The translations under genes were made by a program, and so were the position numbers. A stretch of 64,000 nt of DNA from Anagrus nilaparvatae (lineage: Eukaryota; Arthropoda; Insecta; Hymenoptera; Mymaridae), in assembly GCA_022575985.1 (NCBI GenBank), contig JAKSXM010000014.1:3720001-3784000 (forward strand), written 5' to 3'. Below the pieces are notes generated by a model that saw only the letters and a program-made list of their open reading frames with translations, was not told the DNA's origin and ran no database searches. Positions 9,817 to 21,944 of this stretch are shown here, piece after piece (positions within the stretch are counted from its first letter, which is position 1; each line of letters begins with the position of its first letter).

Positions 9817-12127
9817 TGTTATTCAATAACTAACAAAAAAATCAATAAATAAATAATCAATAATAATTTATAAATAATAACAAATAATAAATAATTACCC
9901 AAGACAATATTTATAATTAAATATGTAAATACTATTTAAGCTTATTAATCAAATAGGAAATGTTTTAGATTAAGAAATAATAACATAATATTAAGAAATT
10001 ATAACATAAATTAGGAAAGCATAGTTTATTATTACGCAAACTATAACATAAAATTATGTAATAAATAAATAGTTTAGGAAATAATAATATTTATATTTTA
10101 AATATTTTGAATAACTTTCATAAGAAACCATAAACCATTTTTATAAAAATCAAGGATTTATTCAGGATTTATTACATTTTTAGTAAAAAAAATAATAAAA
10201 TTGGTCAAATCAATTTTTGGAGGTTAGAAACTACTTTTAATGCAGCCCTACCACCATAGTTCTATTGCACACTCAATAACGAAAATTTTCCATTTTTTTT
10301 TTTACGATCACTTTAGCCAGAGATATTTTAAAAAAAGCCAAGAAATTTTTTAAAAATTCATAAAAAACAGTTTTTGGCCATTTTTGGGAGGAAGCGGAAG
10401 CTTAAAATCTACAAAAAATATACCTTGTTACTAAGTTCTATAAAAACTATCAGAAAATATAAAAAAACCTGGCTCCCCTTTTACATCACTATTCATCGAC
10501 TTTTCAGTCTTATTTGCTTCCATTATTAGTCAGCAATCTCATAGAAGTTATTTTATACTCTGATATGCTTGCAATACAATTTTAACGTAGTAATTCTGCG
10601 TTCATTCATCTATTTATTAAATAAAATAATTATGTTCAATACGAACATAACAATGTTCGTATTTAGGGCCTCGCTATGAAATAGATCACCTCATGTCGCA
10701 GGTGTCTATTCTGACTATTTAATCTATAATTTATGGATTTTTGAAACAATAGTTTTCTATAAATATTTTAATTCTACACTAAGAATAACCCGTGGTTGAA
10801 CCAATGTTTTTGTACTTTGAACTTAGTTTTTCTTTGAGTTTTCCCATAAATATTTTACGTTTTGAAATTTTTTAGCGCTTTTGAACTAAGCTACTATTTT
10901 ATAAATCAAAATTTAAAATTTTTAGAGGAAAAATCCTTAATTTTCATAATTTCTATTAGTAAAGTTTCGTGAGAGAATAATTTTCATTTTAGAACTATTT
11001 CCTCTGGAAAGTTATACTTTGAACTATGAAATGTGTTTGAATGTTTATTATAACAATTACTTATTCTATCAATAAAAATTTAAAAATATATAAACAAAAC
11101 TTAAAAATTATTTGAACACAAAAACTCTTTTAACAATAAAAATGAAAGTAGTTAATTAATTAATTTAGTTTAAACATCAATTTTCCTTTCCGAGCTTTAA
11201 ATTTTCCTTAAAAAACGCATGTGTTTAAAACTTAAAAATAAAAACTCGCAAAGTAAATGCACGATCTCTTAAATTGTTTTCATGATTTCTATTTACATTT
11301 TCTTTGGCTAATTTTCAGTACCTAAAGGAAAAATCGTTTTTCTCGCAAATGAAATTTTAGGTACATGAATGTCAGCCAAAAACCTGCAATTTCCATGTTT
11401 TTCTCCAAATATTTCCCAGATCATAATATTTTTTAAAAATTATTCATACACGGGGAAAAATTTAAAGACGGCAACTGACGTTACATAAGTCGATTTTTTT
11501 TTTACAAAAGTTTGTGACTCTTCTTAATCCGTTTTTTCATCGCTATTTCAAAAAATGATTTTTCTATTGCATAACTTTTTTGCAGGGACTAAATATTAAA
11601 GTAATAATAATATTATACTATTTTTATAATCATACTTTTTCGAAAAATAAAGTATTTTTTAGTTTGAAATTTTGTAAATTAATTCATTTTTTTATTATAG
11701 ATGTGTCTCTTCTCTTAGGATTTCATTAAAATCATTTGTTGAGCAAATATACTGCTAAAAATAGTTTTAGGTACTACGTCCGATTTACCGGGTCGTACTT
11801 GCCCTCAACCTATTTTTGAAACGAGGGTGGCTGATCTGAGAAAAAATCACCTATTAATATTTAATTTGATGCTAATGTATAATAAGGTGAGAATATCATG
11901 ATAAAAAAAAAAACTACTTTTTCATAGGTTTTTCCTTTATTTTATTACCAAAAATATTTCTCACTAATTTTATTACATTTTAAATGGAAAATATTTACAA
12001 ATTGTAGTTAGATAAAAATAAAAACATTACAGTAAACTTTAGAAGGTTAATTTATTGCCTGAGATTTAAAAAAAATGATCTAAACACTATGTATAAAAAT
12101 AGTTGAAAGATTAATGGAAAAAATTAT
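9817..12127. other. AT-rich stretch without a gene
   Basis: The beginning may be the gypsy 3' LTR. Beyond that I see only AT-rich sequence, poly(T) runs and one small perfect hairpin at 10638-10663 (11-bp arms AATACGAACAT, 4-base loop). No open frame of note and no repeat I can name. Confidence 0.5.
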
Positions 12128-12190
12128 ATACACTAGAACCTTGATTATCCAGACCTCAAGTATATGGACTCTGATCTGCATCTACTGGAT
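12128..12190. mobile_element. Possible pogo/Tigger-type terminus
   Basis: The string CACTAGAACCTTGATTATCC followed by an AGACCTC block resembles the terminal inverted repeats of pogo/Tigger-like Tc1-mariner elements, and it sits directly after a TA. I could not find the partner end, so this may be a solo fragment. Low confidence. Confidence 0.3.
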
Positions 12191-12401
12191 AAGCATTTTA
12201 GTCCAAAAATAATGTATATTTTATTTTGTTTTAATTTTCCTAAAATGATGTATATTTTATTTTTATTTTAAATTATTCTAATAGACACGTATTGGTTCCT
12301 CATAGAGGAACCTTTGTGATAGGTGATATTTTGATTTTCGATATTTTGGCATATAAGCACGTTTTGAGACCTCAGGAAGCTAAAAAACCGGTTTTTAAAA
12401 A

Positions 12402-12450
12402 AAGTCTGTGTGTGTTTGTATGTGTGTATGTATGTATGTATGTATATATG
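12402..12450. repeat. GT / ATGT microsatellite
   Basis: A short run of TGTG followed by repeated ATGT units, ending in TATATATG. Simple repeat. Confidence 0.85.
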
Positions 12451-12539
12451 TTGCACTGTAACCAGTGATATTTCACAGCCAACACGACATTAAGAACTAA
12501 TTTTTTTTTCAAAATTTTTTTCACCAAAAAAGCTCGAGG

Positions 12540-13320
12540 TACTTTTTTTTTTTTTTAATTTAGATGTAATACCTCATTTATTTCCACGAAAGTACTTATA
12601 TTTGAAAGTATGGTTTTTAATCGATATCTCGAATCTAATACTTAATTTTTTGAAAATTTTTTTCCCAAAATTTTTTTCATGAAAAAATACAAAAAAAAAC
12701 TAATTTTTTTTTTTTTTTTGGACGTAGTACCTAATTTATTTCTATGAAAGTACTAGTTTTAGAAAGTTTGTTCATAGTCATTTTTTGGATTTAATACCGA
12801 ATTTTTAAAAAATTTTTTTCTTAAAATTAAAAAAACAAAAAAATTAAAAAACCTGCAATATTTTTTTTTTTTTTTTTTAGGATGTAGTACTTAATGTTTT
12901 TCTACGAAAGTACGAATATTTAGAATTATCGTTTTTAAATGATTATTTCATGTGATACTTAATTTTTCGAAAATTTTTTTTTTTCAAAATTTTTTTAATA
13001 AAAAAATTAAAATAATACAATAATTTTTTTTCTTTTTGGACGTAATACCTAATTTATTTCTAGGAAAGTTCTAATATCCAGAATCATCGTTTTTAAAGGA
13101 TTTCTCCATTTGATATGTAATTTTTCGAAATTTTTTTTTCAAAATTTTTTGTATAAAAAGATTAAAACAATACAATAATTTTTTTTCTTTTTGGACGTAG
13201 TACTTAATTTATTTCTATGAAAGTACTAATATCCAGAATTATGGTTTTAAAGGATTTCTCCAACTTATATGTAATTTTTCGAAATTTTTTTTTTCAAAAT
13301 TTTTTGTATAAAAAAATTTA
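12540..13320. repeat. Tandem array, five ~155-160 bp units
   Basis: Five diverged head-to-tail copies. Each starts with a poly(T) tract and GGACGTAGTACCTAATTTAT (anchors near 12560, 12720, 12880, 13038 and 13192). Each continues with GAAAGTACTAATAT and ends in poly(T)/AAAATTTTTT. The last two copies are the most alike, as expected of recent unequal exchange. The array runs directly into the copia fragment at 13321. Confidence 0.75.
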
Positions 13321-14300
13321 AAAAACACAATACGTAGACGATATGTTGATCGCCAGTAATGATTTAGAAAAACTGGAGCAAATAAAACTGAAATTGAAAG
13401 ATGAGTTTGAAATGACAGATCTAGACGAACCTAAAAGTTTTCTTGGGATTAACTTAGAACGAAATAGATTAAAGAGAATTTTAAGTTTATCACAATAAGA
13501 TTATATAGAAAAGATGTTAGAAAGATTTGCTTTTAAAGAAAAACATCCGCAAAGAACGCCTATGGTTACGCAACAGGTAGCTAATCGAAAAAGAAAAGAA
13601 CGAGAAGAGTCTGATGATGATGAGAAATTGAATAAATTTACTTATGGCAAATACACATTATAGAGAAGCTGTTGGTTCTTTAGCATATTTGGCTAACGTT
13701 ACTAGACCAGATATTTCGTATACCGTAAATATATTAAGTAGAAACCAGGTTGAACCAACTGAAAATGAGTGGGCTATGATTGAAAGAGTGTTTAGATATC
13801 TTAAAGGAACCATAGACTTGAAATTAACATTGAATAATAAACTAGAAGGCTATTCTGACTCTAGTTATTCTGATTGCAAGAAATCATTAAGAACTAGTGG
13901 ATATGTTATTAGATTCTTTGGTGATTCAATAGCCTGGAAAACACGGAAACTGTCTTATGTAAATCTATCTACTTGTGAGGCTGAATACGTTGCGATGAGT
14001 AATGCGACTCAAGAAATGATTTTAATTTTTAATTCATTAAAATTAATGTTGAACATTCCTTTAATGTCCTTGAACCTTTGGTGTGATAATTCAGCTGCGG
14101 ATAAAAATACTAAGACGAGAGGCAGCAATCGGTTGAGACACATAATAGACACTAAGGTTGATTATTTTAAAGATTGTCTCAAAAAGGGTTATATCGAAGT
14201 TAGATGGGTACCTTCTAAAGAACAAATAGCTGATACTAAACCGTTGGCTTTTGATTTGCACCGACAACTGATTAATTCAATCTTAAACTTGGAGAGTTAG
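13321..14300 (+). pseudogene. Ty1/copia RT end and RNase H
   Basis: A 5'-truncated copia pol. It begins inside the RT catalytic motif (QYVDDMLIAS) at 13330, continues with KSFLGINLE, and after a TAA at 13497 and a frame change reads through RNase H. The frame 13644-14300 contains VGSLAYLANVTRPDISY, GYSDSSYSDCKKS, LSTCEAEYVA and RWVPSKEQIAD. These are the standard copia RNase H blocks with catalytic Asp/Glu/Asp visible. Gag, protease and integrase are missing. The frame ends normally near the LTR. Confidence 0.88.
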
Positions 14301-14387
14301 ACGAGTCAAATTGTACATGATGTGTATTCGATGAGATAAACTAATAATTGATTTGATTTGTTTCAGATAAATAGATAAGAAAGTGCT

Positions 14388-14402
14388 TGAGACGGGAGGG
14401 AG
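14388..14402 (+). other. Copia polypurine tract
   Basis: The purine-rich GAGACGGGAGGGAG ends immediately before the TGTT that opens the LTR. It is the expected plus-strand primer site. Confidence 0.65.
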
Positions 14403-14667
14403 TGTTCGACTATGGCGCCTCCACGCACTTCCTTAATATACTACTCGGTGAAGAAGGAGGAAAAGCTTACAGTTCAGTTCCACGCTGATCGTCGTTCAGT
14501 TAATATCGCAAACGCGCATTAAATCTTTATATGTATTATTTGATCAATATAATAAATAAATCGTGTAATAGACGAGTTTAATAAAAGATTAGTAAAGACG
14601 AGTATTAAATATTAAACTCTATTATAAATAAATAACAAACGAGTGTTTATTTTATTTTCACTAAACA
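14403..14667 (+). repeat. Copia 3' LTR
   Basis: The segment starts TGTTCGAC right after the polypurine tract and ends CTAAACA, giving the TG...CA ends expected of an LTR, about 265 bp. There is no second LTR in the window to compare with, so the right boundary is provisional. Confidence 0.55.
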
Positions 14668-14679
14668 TAAAACCCAATA

Positions 14680-15147
14680 TAAATAAATAATTATTATCCT
14701 ACCATCTTCGAGTGATTGCGGTATTAAAAGTAAGTGAAGGAATGATTGCAGGTTAGTGCAATACCTGCAGTCATCTGGATAACCGCAGTACGTCTCAATA
14801 TTAGCCTATACCTTGGACTTCAGGTTCTTTGATACGGAGTATGTACTCCACATACTGGCTGATTTCGGACCTTACTTCTTCATTTCGAAGCATCAGGCCA
14901 ACCACATTCTCAGGTGTGATTTGACCGATGTTAGTTTGTAATTGAAACTTTTTAGCAGCCCACCTATCGCATTTGAAGAATGTGTGTTCCGGCGTGTCTT
15001 CTTTACCAGGACAGTATATACATTCACAACTATTCATCTTCTGGATCCGAAAGAATTAGGAGCAAAAAAGTCCATGTCCGCTTAGGAATTGGGTCAAAAA
15101 ATAATTAATGTCCCCACGCCCTATATTTATCCAAGGTGATATCCAAA
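14680..15147 (-). mobile_element. R1-clade LINE family A, antisense 3' fragment
   Basis: On the minus strand this matches the LINE at 7958-8936. The ORF2 C-terminus (15037-14801) carries CIYCPGKEDTPEHTFF and RWAAKKFQL, followed by the same 3' UTR with the ATTT tract. The frame is broken before 15037. It abuts the copia LTR on the left and stops matching at about 15147, so it is truncated at both ends and has no poly(A). Confidence 0.85.
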
Positions 15148-15765
15148 TATACCATTTCCAATTGGGAGGGACCAAAATGTACCATGCCCAAATGGGGGGT
15201 GCCCAAAGACCCATGCCTAAATGGACCATGCCCAAGTTTGCTTCGTAAGAAGTTTTGTAAGTGCTATCTCACCTGAAAATACTCATATGTTGCAGTATAC
15301 TCTCGTGAATATGCTATAGAACCTTCTGAGGTACATTTGGAGAACATTCGCGCCGAATGCAAATTTAGAACATGAGCCAGAATATACAATAGAAGATTCT
15401 ATAGCACATTATTATAAAAAAAATCTTTTTTTTTTAAATTAAATTTTTATTTTTATTTTTAAATCAAATTTTCATTTATAGGATAATAATTAAATTAAAA
15501 AAGATATTTAGTTTCAATTGTTTTATTTAAAAAAAATGTTTTTAAATTTTTTGATTATCAAATTTATTTACTTTTTCAAATGACTTATTTTGAAATCTTT
15601 TATTTGAAAATAAAATAATAATTATAGTATAATCAATTATAATAATACGTATTCAATTTACAGCTTACATTTATTTACATCTTGACAATGATTTAGAAAT
15701 TAAGTAACTAGCGTCTAAAATAAATTATACAGTTGCTATTTGACTGCTTTATCTAAGGTTATTAT
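15148..15765. other. Gene-free AT-rich stretch
   Basis: A short degenerate repeat of the type ACCATGCCCAAATGGG occupies about 15165-15235. The rest is AT-rich sequence with no open frame. Confidence 0.5.
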
Positions 15766-15766
15766 A

Positions 15767-15840
<74 letters not shown>
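15766..15840. repeat. TTA microsatellite
   Basis: A nearly perfect TTA/ATT run of about 25 units ends exactly where the LINE at 15842 starts. A second ATT run follows that LINE's poly(A) at 21943, so the LINE lies inside the microsatellite. Confidence 0.9.
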
Positions 15841-15841
<1 letters not shown>

Positions 15842-15844
<3 letters not shown>

Positions 15845-16944
15845 CGCTATACCGGTCCTAAGCCCGGCGCCTCATAAGGCTGAGGAAGGAGGAAGGTAGT
15901 TCAGGCCACCTTTCCAAGGTTGAACTGGAATCAGAGATACAGGACATAGCTTTCTGGAACAACTGAGGCTGCCCTATAAACGGGTCCCATGCCTTGCTCT
16001 TCACTGTGGTACACGCATACTGCTGTACCACAATGCACTTTCATTAGGTATGCCGCAGACAGCTTATCGCTTTCTGGAATAACTGAGGCTGCCCTATAAA
16101 TCGGGTTTATGCCTTGCTTTTCCTCTGTGCATCCCTAATGCAGTGCCGCAGACTGCTATCCATAAGTATCTCTGAAGAAACGGCACACCAAAAGGGGCTC
16201 CAAGGTCTTCTCCAAATTTAAGTGCGATTTAAGCTATATGCGGGGTCGCCTTAGGCCTTAGGTATATGGCTCTTAGCATGGGAGATTTCCACCTTGAGCA
16301 CAGCGACGCAGCCGATTAAAGGCTAGTTGCGGGCTCCGCTAAACTATGACTCGTGGTTATTACTTTCTGGTTTAGTAATGTGTGAAGGTAAACCTCGGGG
16401 CCAGGAAGACTTCGGCCTTTCTGGATGGGCGTGGCAAACCCAAGGAACTCTAGCTGTGTTTTGAGGAAACTCTAAAATCCTCCGCCGTGTGTCTGCCCAT
16501 GCGGGACATGTGTGTTTACAAACACAACTAAACGTGTTTGTCTACACACATGCACGGTATGGACAGTATGCCGTGCGGCGCGACCCGTGAGTGCCAAAAG
16601 AGGATCCTGGATGGGGAAGCGAGCTGTCTGGTTGCGTGCCGAGCAACCTGAACCATCTTTGGCCTTTGCTGACGCAAGACGGGAGGTGGGGTTCTCTGCA
16701 GCCGGAGCCCATCATTAACGGCTTGGCGATGTTGCCGGTATGTACCCAAGCTGCTGGAGGACTCTAAATTTCCGAAGCGAATTATGCTTTTATTCGCGGA
16801 GGAATGGGAGGAGCAAGGTAGTGCAAGTACATGCCGTCAGCTATATCCTCTGTGATGCAACCAGTCTGCATGTCAGCTGCCCAGAATGTGAGGGGTCGAA
16901 GGAGGCCGTTGCACATGGAGTGATGAATCCTTAATGATTTGAAA
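15842..16944 (+). promoter_or_regulatory. 5' UTR of LINE B with internal direct repeat
   Basis: About 1.1 kb precede ORF1. A unit of about 55 bases beginning CTTTCTGGAA, with the block CTGAGGCTGCCCTATAAA, occurs twice (about 15951 and 16068). LINE 5' UTRs usually contain the internal promoter, and the duplicated unit is the likeliest regulatory module, though this is inference. Small frames in this part (16512-16934) show no domain and lie on both strands, so I treat them as chance. Confidence 0.6.
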
Positions 16945-18471
16945 ATGTCTGATAAAAATACATACAAAAGCAGAAATGAAAATAAGAAGAATGGTGAAGA
17001 TCGTTCTACACAGGACATGGACTGTGAAATCATAGATGAAAAGCAACAAAATGATATGGTCCAGGCGACTTTTGCCAGTACTTCAATTGGCAAAAACGTC
17101 ACGCAGTTGAATCGATGTCATGCGACAATCGATGAGATATATGAAGAGATGCTATCTCACGTTGCACAGATGGAGGAAAAGATTAAAAAGCAGACTAACA
17201 TTTCGATGGTAATCCAAGACGGTGTTAGGCTGATAAAGAATAATCTAAACAAGCTGACGACAATTAAAGGCATGCAAGTTCGAGAAGTCCTTTCTATCGA
17301 CACCGAATTTAAGCAGTATATTACTGAGCAATCTAAAGCTGCTCAAAATACAAAAAAAAGGTCTCGAGAAAATTCGGAAGAGGGAAATGAGACAGGAAAG
17401 CAGACTCCCTCAAAGAAGCCTGCGAGCGGGAGTAGCCCAAAAAATTCGGCACCGAAAGTCAATTCTGCTGCATCCGTGGCAAAACCACTCTCAGCTGCCA
17501 GGTTTAACAAGCCGCCAACGTATCCTGGACTTACTGTTTCATTGGTAAGAATGACAAATGAAACAGTGACGGAATTGGAAGGAAATAGAGACAAGACGCC
17601 GGAACCTACTGAGACTCCTCTTGGGGACAATGAGGAATTCCAAGATTACACTGGCCGAAGGAACAGGAGAAAGAAAAGGAAAAAGGCAGAGAGAGAAAAA
17701 GACGAGGAAAGAAAAAAAGAAAAGAAGAAAGGGAACGCCAAGGGGAAAGCGAAGCTTCCTAGAGCTAGAGACAAGGCAGTCGCTATTAAGCTACCAGAAG
17801 GGAAAGCGTACGCGGATGTCTTGAAGCAGATCAAGGAAAGCGTTAGTGGAGAGGCTACTGCAGCTAACATCTGTTCAGTAAGAAAGACTCAAGCCGGTAA
17901 CGTATTGATAGAGATGAAAGGAAAAACAGAAGGGCAAACAGCTCTTTTCGAGGCAGTCAAGGCAACAATGGGGGAGAACGTGAACGTCGCATGTTTGACG
18001 CCACGTCGGAACCTCCAGATTCGGGACATCGACTGCCTTACCACGAAAGAAGAAGTAGAGGCAGCCCTGAAAGCTGCCTTGAAGGAAACCGGACCGATTC
18101 AGGTAAAGCTATCTCAGCCTAATATTCGGGAGCAGAGATTAGCGACAATAGAGATGGACGAAAAGGCTGCGTTTAAGCTGGTCAAAAAAGGTAGCATTAA
18201 GCTAGGCCTGGGGAACTGTAGAGTAAGACTGCAGTCTACCCCACTTAGATGCTTCAGATGCTTAGCCTACGGGCATATTGCAGGAAATTGCAAGGGGCCC
18301 GATAGAAGCAAACTTTGCTTTAAATGTGGACTGGAAAACCACAAGGCAGACGAATGCACAGGAAAGCTGCGATGCTTCCTCTGCAAAGCTGCTAAAATGA
18401 AGGGAAACGAACTCAAGCACTTTCCGGGTTCCAGGAAGTGCGCTGAGTTCAAAAAAGCGATCACAAAATGA
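16945..18471 (+). CDS. LINE B ORF1, Gag-like RNA-binding protein
   Basis: ORF1 of about 508 codons, starting at ATG 16945. The N-terminal third is Lys/Glu-rich with probable helical segments (around EEMLSHVAQMEEKI). A very basic stretch follows (RRNRRKKRKKAEREKDEERK). A folded region then leads to CCHC zinc knuckles near the C-terminus (CFRCLAYGHIAGNC, CFKCGLENHKADEC, then CFLC). This layout is standard for R1-clade ORF1, which packages the element RNA. The reading frame is intact. It ends in an ATGA overlap with ORF2. Confidence 0.85.
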   Translation: MSDKNTYKSRNENKKNGEDRSTQDMDCEIIDEKQQNDMVQATFASTSIGKNVTQLNRCHATIDEIYEEMLSHVAQMEEKIKKQTNISMVIQDGVRLIKNNLNKLTTIKGMQVREVLSIDTEFKQYITEQSKAAQNTKKRSRENSEEGNETGKQTPSKKPASGSSPKNSAPKVNSAASVAKPLSAARFNKPPTYPGLTVSLVRMTNETVTELEGNRDKTPEPTETPLGDNEEFQDYTGRRNRRKKRKKAEREKDEERKKEKKKGNAKGKAKLPRARDKAVAIKLPEGKAYADVLKQIKESVSGEATAANICSVRKTQAGNVLIEMKGKTEGQTALFEAVKATMGENVNVACLTPRRNLQIRDIDCLTTKEEVEAALKAALKETGPIQVKLSQPNIREQRLATIEMDEKAAFKLVKKGSIKLGLGNCRVRLQSTPLRCFRCLAYGHIAGNCKGPDRSKLCFKCGLENHKADECTGKLRCFLCKAAKMKGNELKHFPGSRKCAEFKKAITK

Positions 18472-21400
18472 TCAGGGTTGTCCAAGGAAATATGCACAGA
18501 AGCTGGATCGCAAACCAGCTCATGTATCAAACTCAGAGGGAGATCAAGGCTGACCTGTGGAACCTGTGGATCATCAGCGAGCAGTACCCAATGACTAATC
18601 CAAACCCAACCACTTGGTTCGCGGATGAATTTGGAACCGCAGCTATTTGGGTCGCAAATCCTGGAAATGTTCCAGTCGAAGCATCAGGAAGGGGCAGGGG
18701 TTTTGCATGGATTAAAAGCAAAGCCATAACGTACGTCAGCTGTTACCTAACTCCAACAGGACGTATACAGGACTACTATACGAAATTGGCAGACATAGAG
18801 GACTTCGCAAGAGAAGCGGGTGGCAACTTAATTGTTGCAGGAGACTTTAATGCCAAAGCTGTCGACTGGGGTATGCCCTATACTGACTCAAAAGGAGTAG
18901 CGACACTAGAAATGGTGTCAAGGCTGGGTCTCGTTGTTCTAAACGTGGGTAACACCACAACCTTTAGAAGGCCCAGCTTTACTGAAACTATAATTGACGT
19001 CTCCTTCGCATCCGAAGGCCTGAGTACGAGAGTCAATAACTGGCACGTCATGGAAGTCTTTACTGCGAGCGACCACCAGTACATCTCGTTCGAAATTCAG
19101 CATGAGAGACTGCCCCCTGGAGAGGCATATAGGCCAAAACCAAGAGGCTGGAACCTCAATAAGCTGAACAAAGAAAAATTTATACGAGTTTTAATGATGG
19201 GACAAAGGGCAATTCTAATGAAACCCCGCAGAGTAGGAAGTAAGGAAGACGCGGAGAATGTAGTATCCGAAGTAATGACGCTGCTCAAAAAAGCATGTGA
19301 CGCTTCCATGCCTCGAAAAAGGTTTAATGGAAGGAACCCACCTGTATATTGGTGGAGCACAGAAATTGCAGAGTTACGTAGGCAAAGCCACATGACGCGA
19401 AGAAGAGCAACTAGGGCCAAGTCTCGCGAAGAAGCAAGGGAACTGATGAGAGTTCATAAGGAAGTGAAGCGATCTTTGAGGCGGGCAATCAATGCCAGTA
19501 AGATCCGCTGCGAAAGGAATCTGTGCCTTGAAGTGGACAACGATCCCTGGGGATTGGGTTTCAAGATAGTCACGAAAAAGCTAAGGGGATTTGCTGCTAG
19601 CTCACTAATGGACGAAGAGGAAGCAAGGACAGTAGTTGATGCTCTGTTTCCGATGCACCCGACGAGAATAGACCAAGAGGAGGACATTAGGGTAACCGAA
19701 ATCCCGGACTTCACGCAAGAAGAGCTGTTCGCTGCCGTAGACTCTCTCAGAAATAAGAAAGCCCCCGGCCCAGACGGCATACCAGCCGAAATTATAAGAA
19801 TCGCTGCGCACGAGTGTCCGTCATTGATGTTAATGATGTACAACTCGTGCCTACGAGCTGGAGTTTTCAGTAGGCGATGGAAAAAGGCACTGTTGGTCCT
19901 TATCAGTAAAGGAAAGGGAGATCCTACACTCCCGTCCTACTGGCGACCACTAGGACTGCTGGATACAGCTGGAAAGGGCTTCGAAAAAATGCTACAACCG
20001 CGTATCTTAAACGCAGTAGAAGCAGCAGGGGATTTATCTCCTCGGCAATACGGATTAAGACGGGGGAGGTCCACGATCGGGGCTGTGAAGGAGGTCGTTG
20101 ACGCGATAACTAGGGCCCAAACGGGTAATCATTACTCACGTAAAATTACTCTTTTGGTCACCCTGAACGTCAAGAACGCATTCAATTCTGCAAAGTGGAC
20201 AAAGTTCCTTCAAGGACTAAATGACTTTGCAGTACCAAATTATTTGATGCGGGTAATGAAGAGTTACCTAAGTGACAGAGTACTATTGTACGAGACTCTT
20301 CAAGGGAAGAGAAGTAGGAAAGTGACAGCTGGTGCAGCTCAGGGCTCCATATTGGGACCTGACCTATGGAACATCTCTTATGATGGTATCCTGAGGATGG
20401 AGTTAGCGGATGGCTGCTTTATGATAGGCTATGCGGATGATATTGCCCTCGTGATCATAGCAAGGAACGTGCAACAAGCACAGGATAGCTTGAGCGTCTG
20501 CATGTTAAAGACAAACGCATGGATGGAAGAGCACGGATTAAGTCTGGCAGTCGCTAAGACCGAGATCGTGATGTTCACGGGGAAGCAAATCAATACCGTT
20601 ATTCCAATACGGGTTGACGAGGATACCATTATAGAGACGAAAAGGTTCGCCAAATATCTTGGAATAGTTTTGGATACGAAGCGGACCTATTTCGAACATA
20701 TTTCTCAAAGGGTCAAGAAGGCAGGTACCACGACGCTAGCCCTGAGCAGGCTGATGTCGAACATGAATGGACCAAAGTCCAGCAGGAAAAAGCTGCTAAT
20801 GTCCGTAACTCACTCCATCCTATTGTACGGATCGGAGATTTGGAGTGAGGCACTGGATAAGGATATATATTCGAAAGGTATGATAAGAGTGCAGAGGCAG
20901 GGTGCTCTGAGGGTTTCTTGCGCATACAGGACTGTCTTGGAAGCGGCAGTTCTTGTCATCGCAGGAATTATTCCTATTCAGCTACTTGCCAAAGAGCGTA
21001 AACTTATTTATGATAGAAAAAATGAAGGCGACGTCGACCGTATCAGAGCGGAAGTTAGGAGGGATGTGATGCTGGAGTGGCAGACGCTCTGGAGGGATGG
21101 CACAGACAGCGCATGGACCAGGCGCCTCATAAAAGAGGTCGCGCCCTGGACTCAGAGAGGGCACGGAGAGGTAAACTACTTCTTGACACAGTTCCTCAGT
21201 GGCCATGGGCTTTTCCAATCTTATCTCTTTAGGATGGGAAAGGTCGTGAGCCCTGAATGTGTATTCTGTCCCGACAAACGAGATGACGCGCGTCACACGT
21301 TTTTCGAGTGTGACCGCTGGATAACTAAAAGGAGAGCGCTGGAAGCAGAGGTTGAAGAAGTCACACCCGATAACATAGTCGAAAAAATGCTCCAGAACGA

Positions 21401-21473
21401 GGAATCATAGAGCGTCGTGGCAAGGTACGTGGAGGAGATTTTGCGTACAAAAAAGTTATTGACGACACCCTAA
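18468..21473 (+). pseudogene. LINE B ORF2, endonuclease-reverse transcriptase (copy 1, two lesions)
   Basis: ORF2 starts in the ATGA overlap at 18468. An APE-type endonuclease occupies about residues 1-210, with blocks IISEQY, AGDFNAKAVDW and SDHQYI. Reverse transcriptase follows, with blocks SYWRPLGLLDTAGK, RRGRSTIGAV, motif A LNVKNAFNS, motif B AAQGSILGPDLWN, catalytic YADDIAL and KYLGIVLD. The C-terminal zinc-like block is CVFCPDKRDDARHTFFECDRW. Two defects stand out. Motif A has Asn where R1-type RTs carry the catalytic Asp. A TAG at 21408-21410 truncates the last 21 codons, whereas the neighbouring copy reads TGG there and runs to its own stop. The copy is probably inactive. Confidence 0.88.
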
Positions 21474-21559
21474 CTAGGAGCCGCGTGTAGGAGCAGTCAA
21501 ATTAGACGGTTCTTGCACGCGGCACCAATGGGGGGATAATGGAGGACGTACAAGGATAT

Positions 21560-21594
<35 letters not shown>

Positions 21595-21909
21595 TATATA
21601 TATTTATTTATTAATAAAGTTACTTATTTATCTAGTTGACGACACGGTGAAATAACAAGAAGGAGAAAGAAAGGATTAATGGATGGAAGGGATCTTCAAC
21701 CAAAGAAGATACATGGCCTTAAGTCAACCCGATGTAATGTGATAAACGGTTCCGGGCTGACTTGTATAAGGTATGATGAGGGGTGAGTTTAGTCGGTAAA
21801 CATGGGGCAATGCATTCTTTGTAGAGTGCCTTGCCATCATGGAGTCCGACACTGTTCAGAACACCGGGTTCTGTTCGTGCGTAACGCATTCTCACCTCTC
21901 TGCCACTGT

Positions 21910-21942
<33 letters not shown>

Positions 21943-21944
<2 letters not shown>

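Larger units (their letters stand above)
15842..21942 (+). mobile_element. Full-length R1-clade LINE family B, copy 1
   Basis: A complete non-LTR retrotransposon of about 6.1 kb with 5' UTR, ORF1, ORF2, 3' UTR and a 31-base poly(A). It is GC-richer than its surroundings. The 3' UTR has an ATTT run (21556-21610). It is flanked by TTA/ATT microsatellite on both sides, which hides the target duplication. R1 clade is inferred from the two-ORF layout, the ORF1 zinc knuckles, the endonuclease type, and the ORF2 C-terminal motifs YFLTQFLSGHGLF and CVFCPDKRDDARHTFF. Confidence 0.9.

Noticed and set aside
16512..16934. Several 60-100 codon frames on both strands before LINE ORF1
   Set aside because: They overlap on opposite strands, lack motifs and lie in the LINE 5' UTR. 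High GC there lengthens chance frames.
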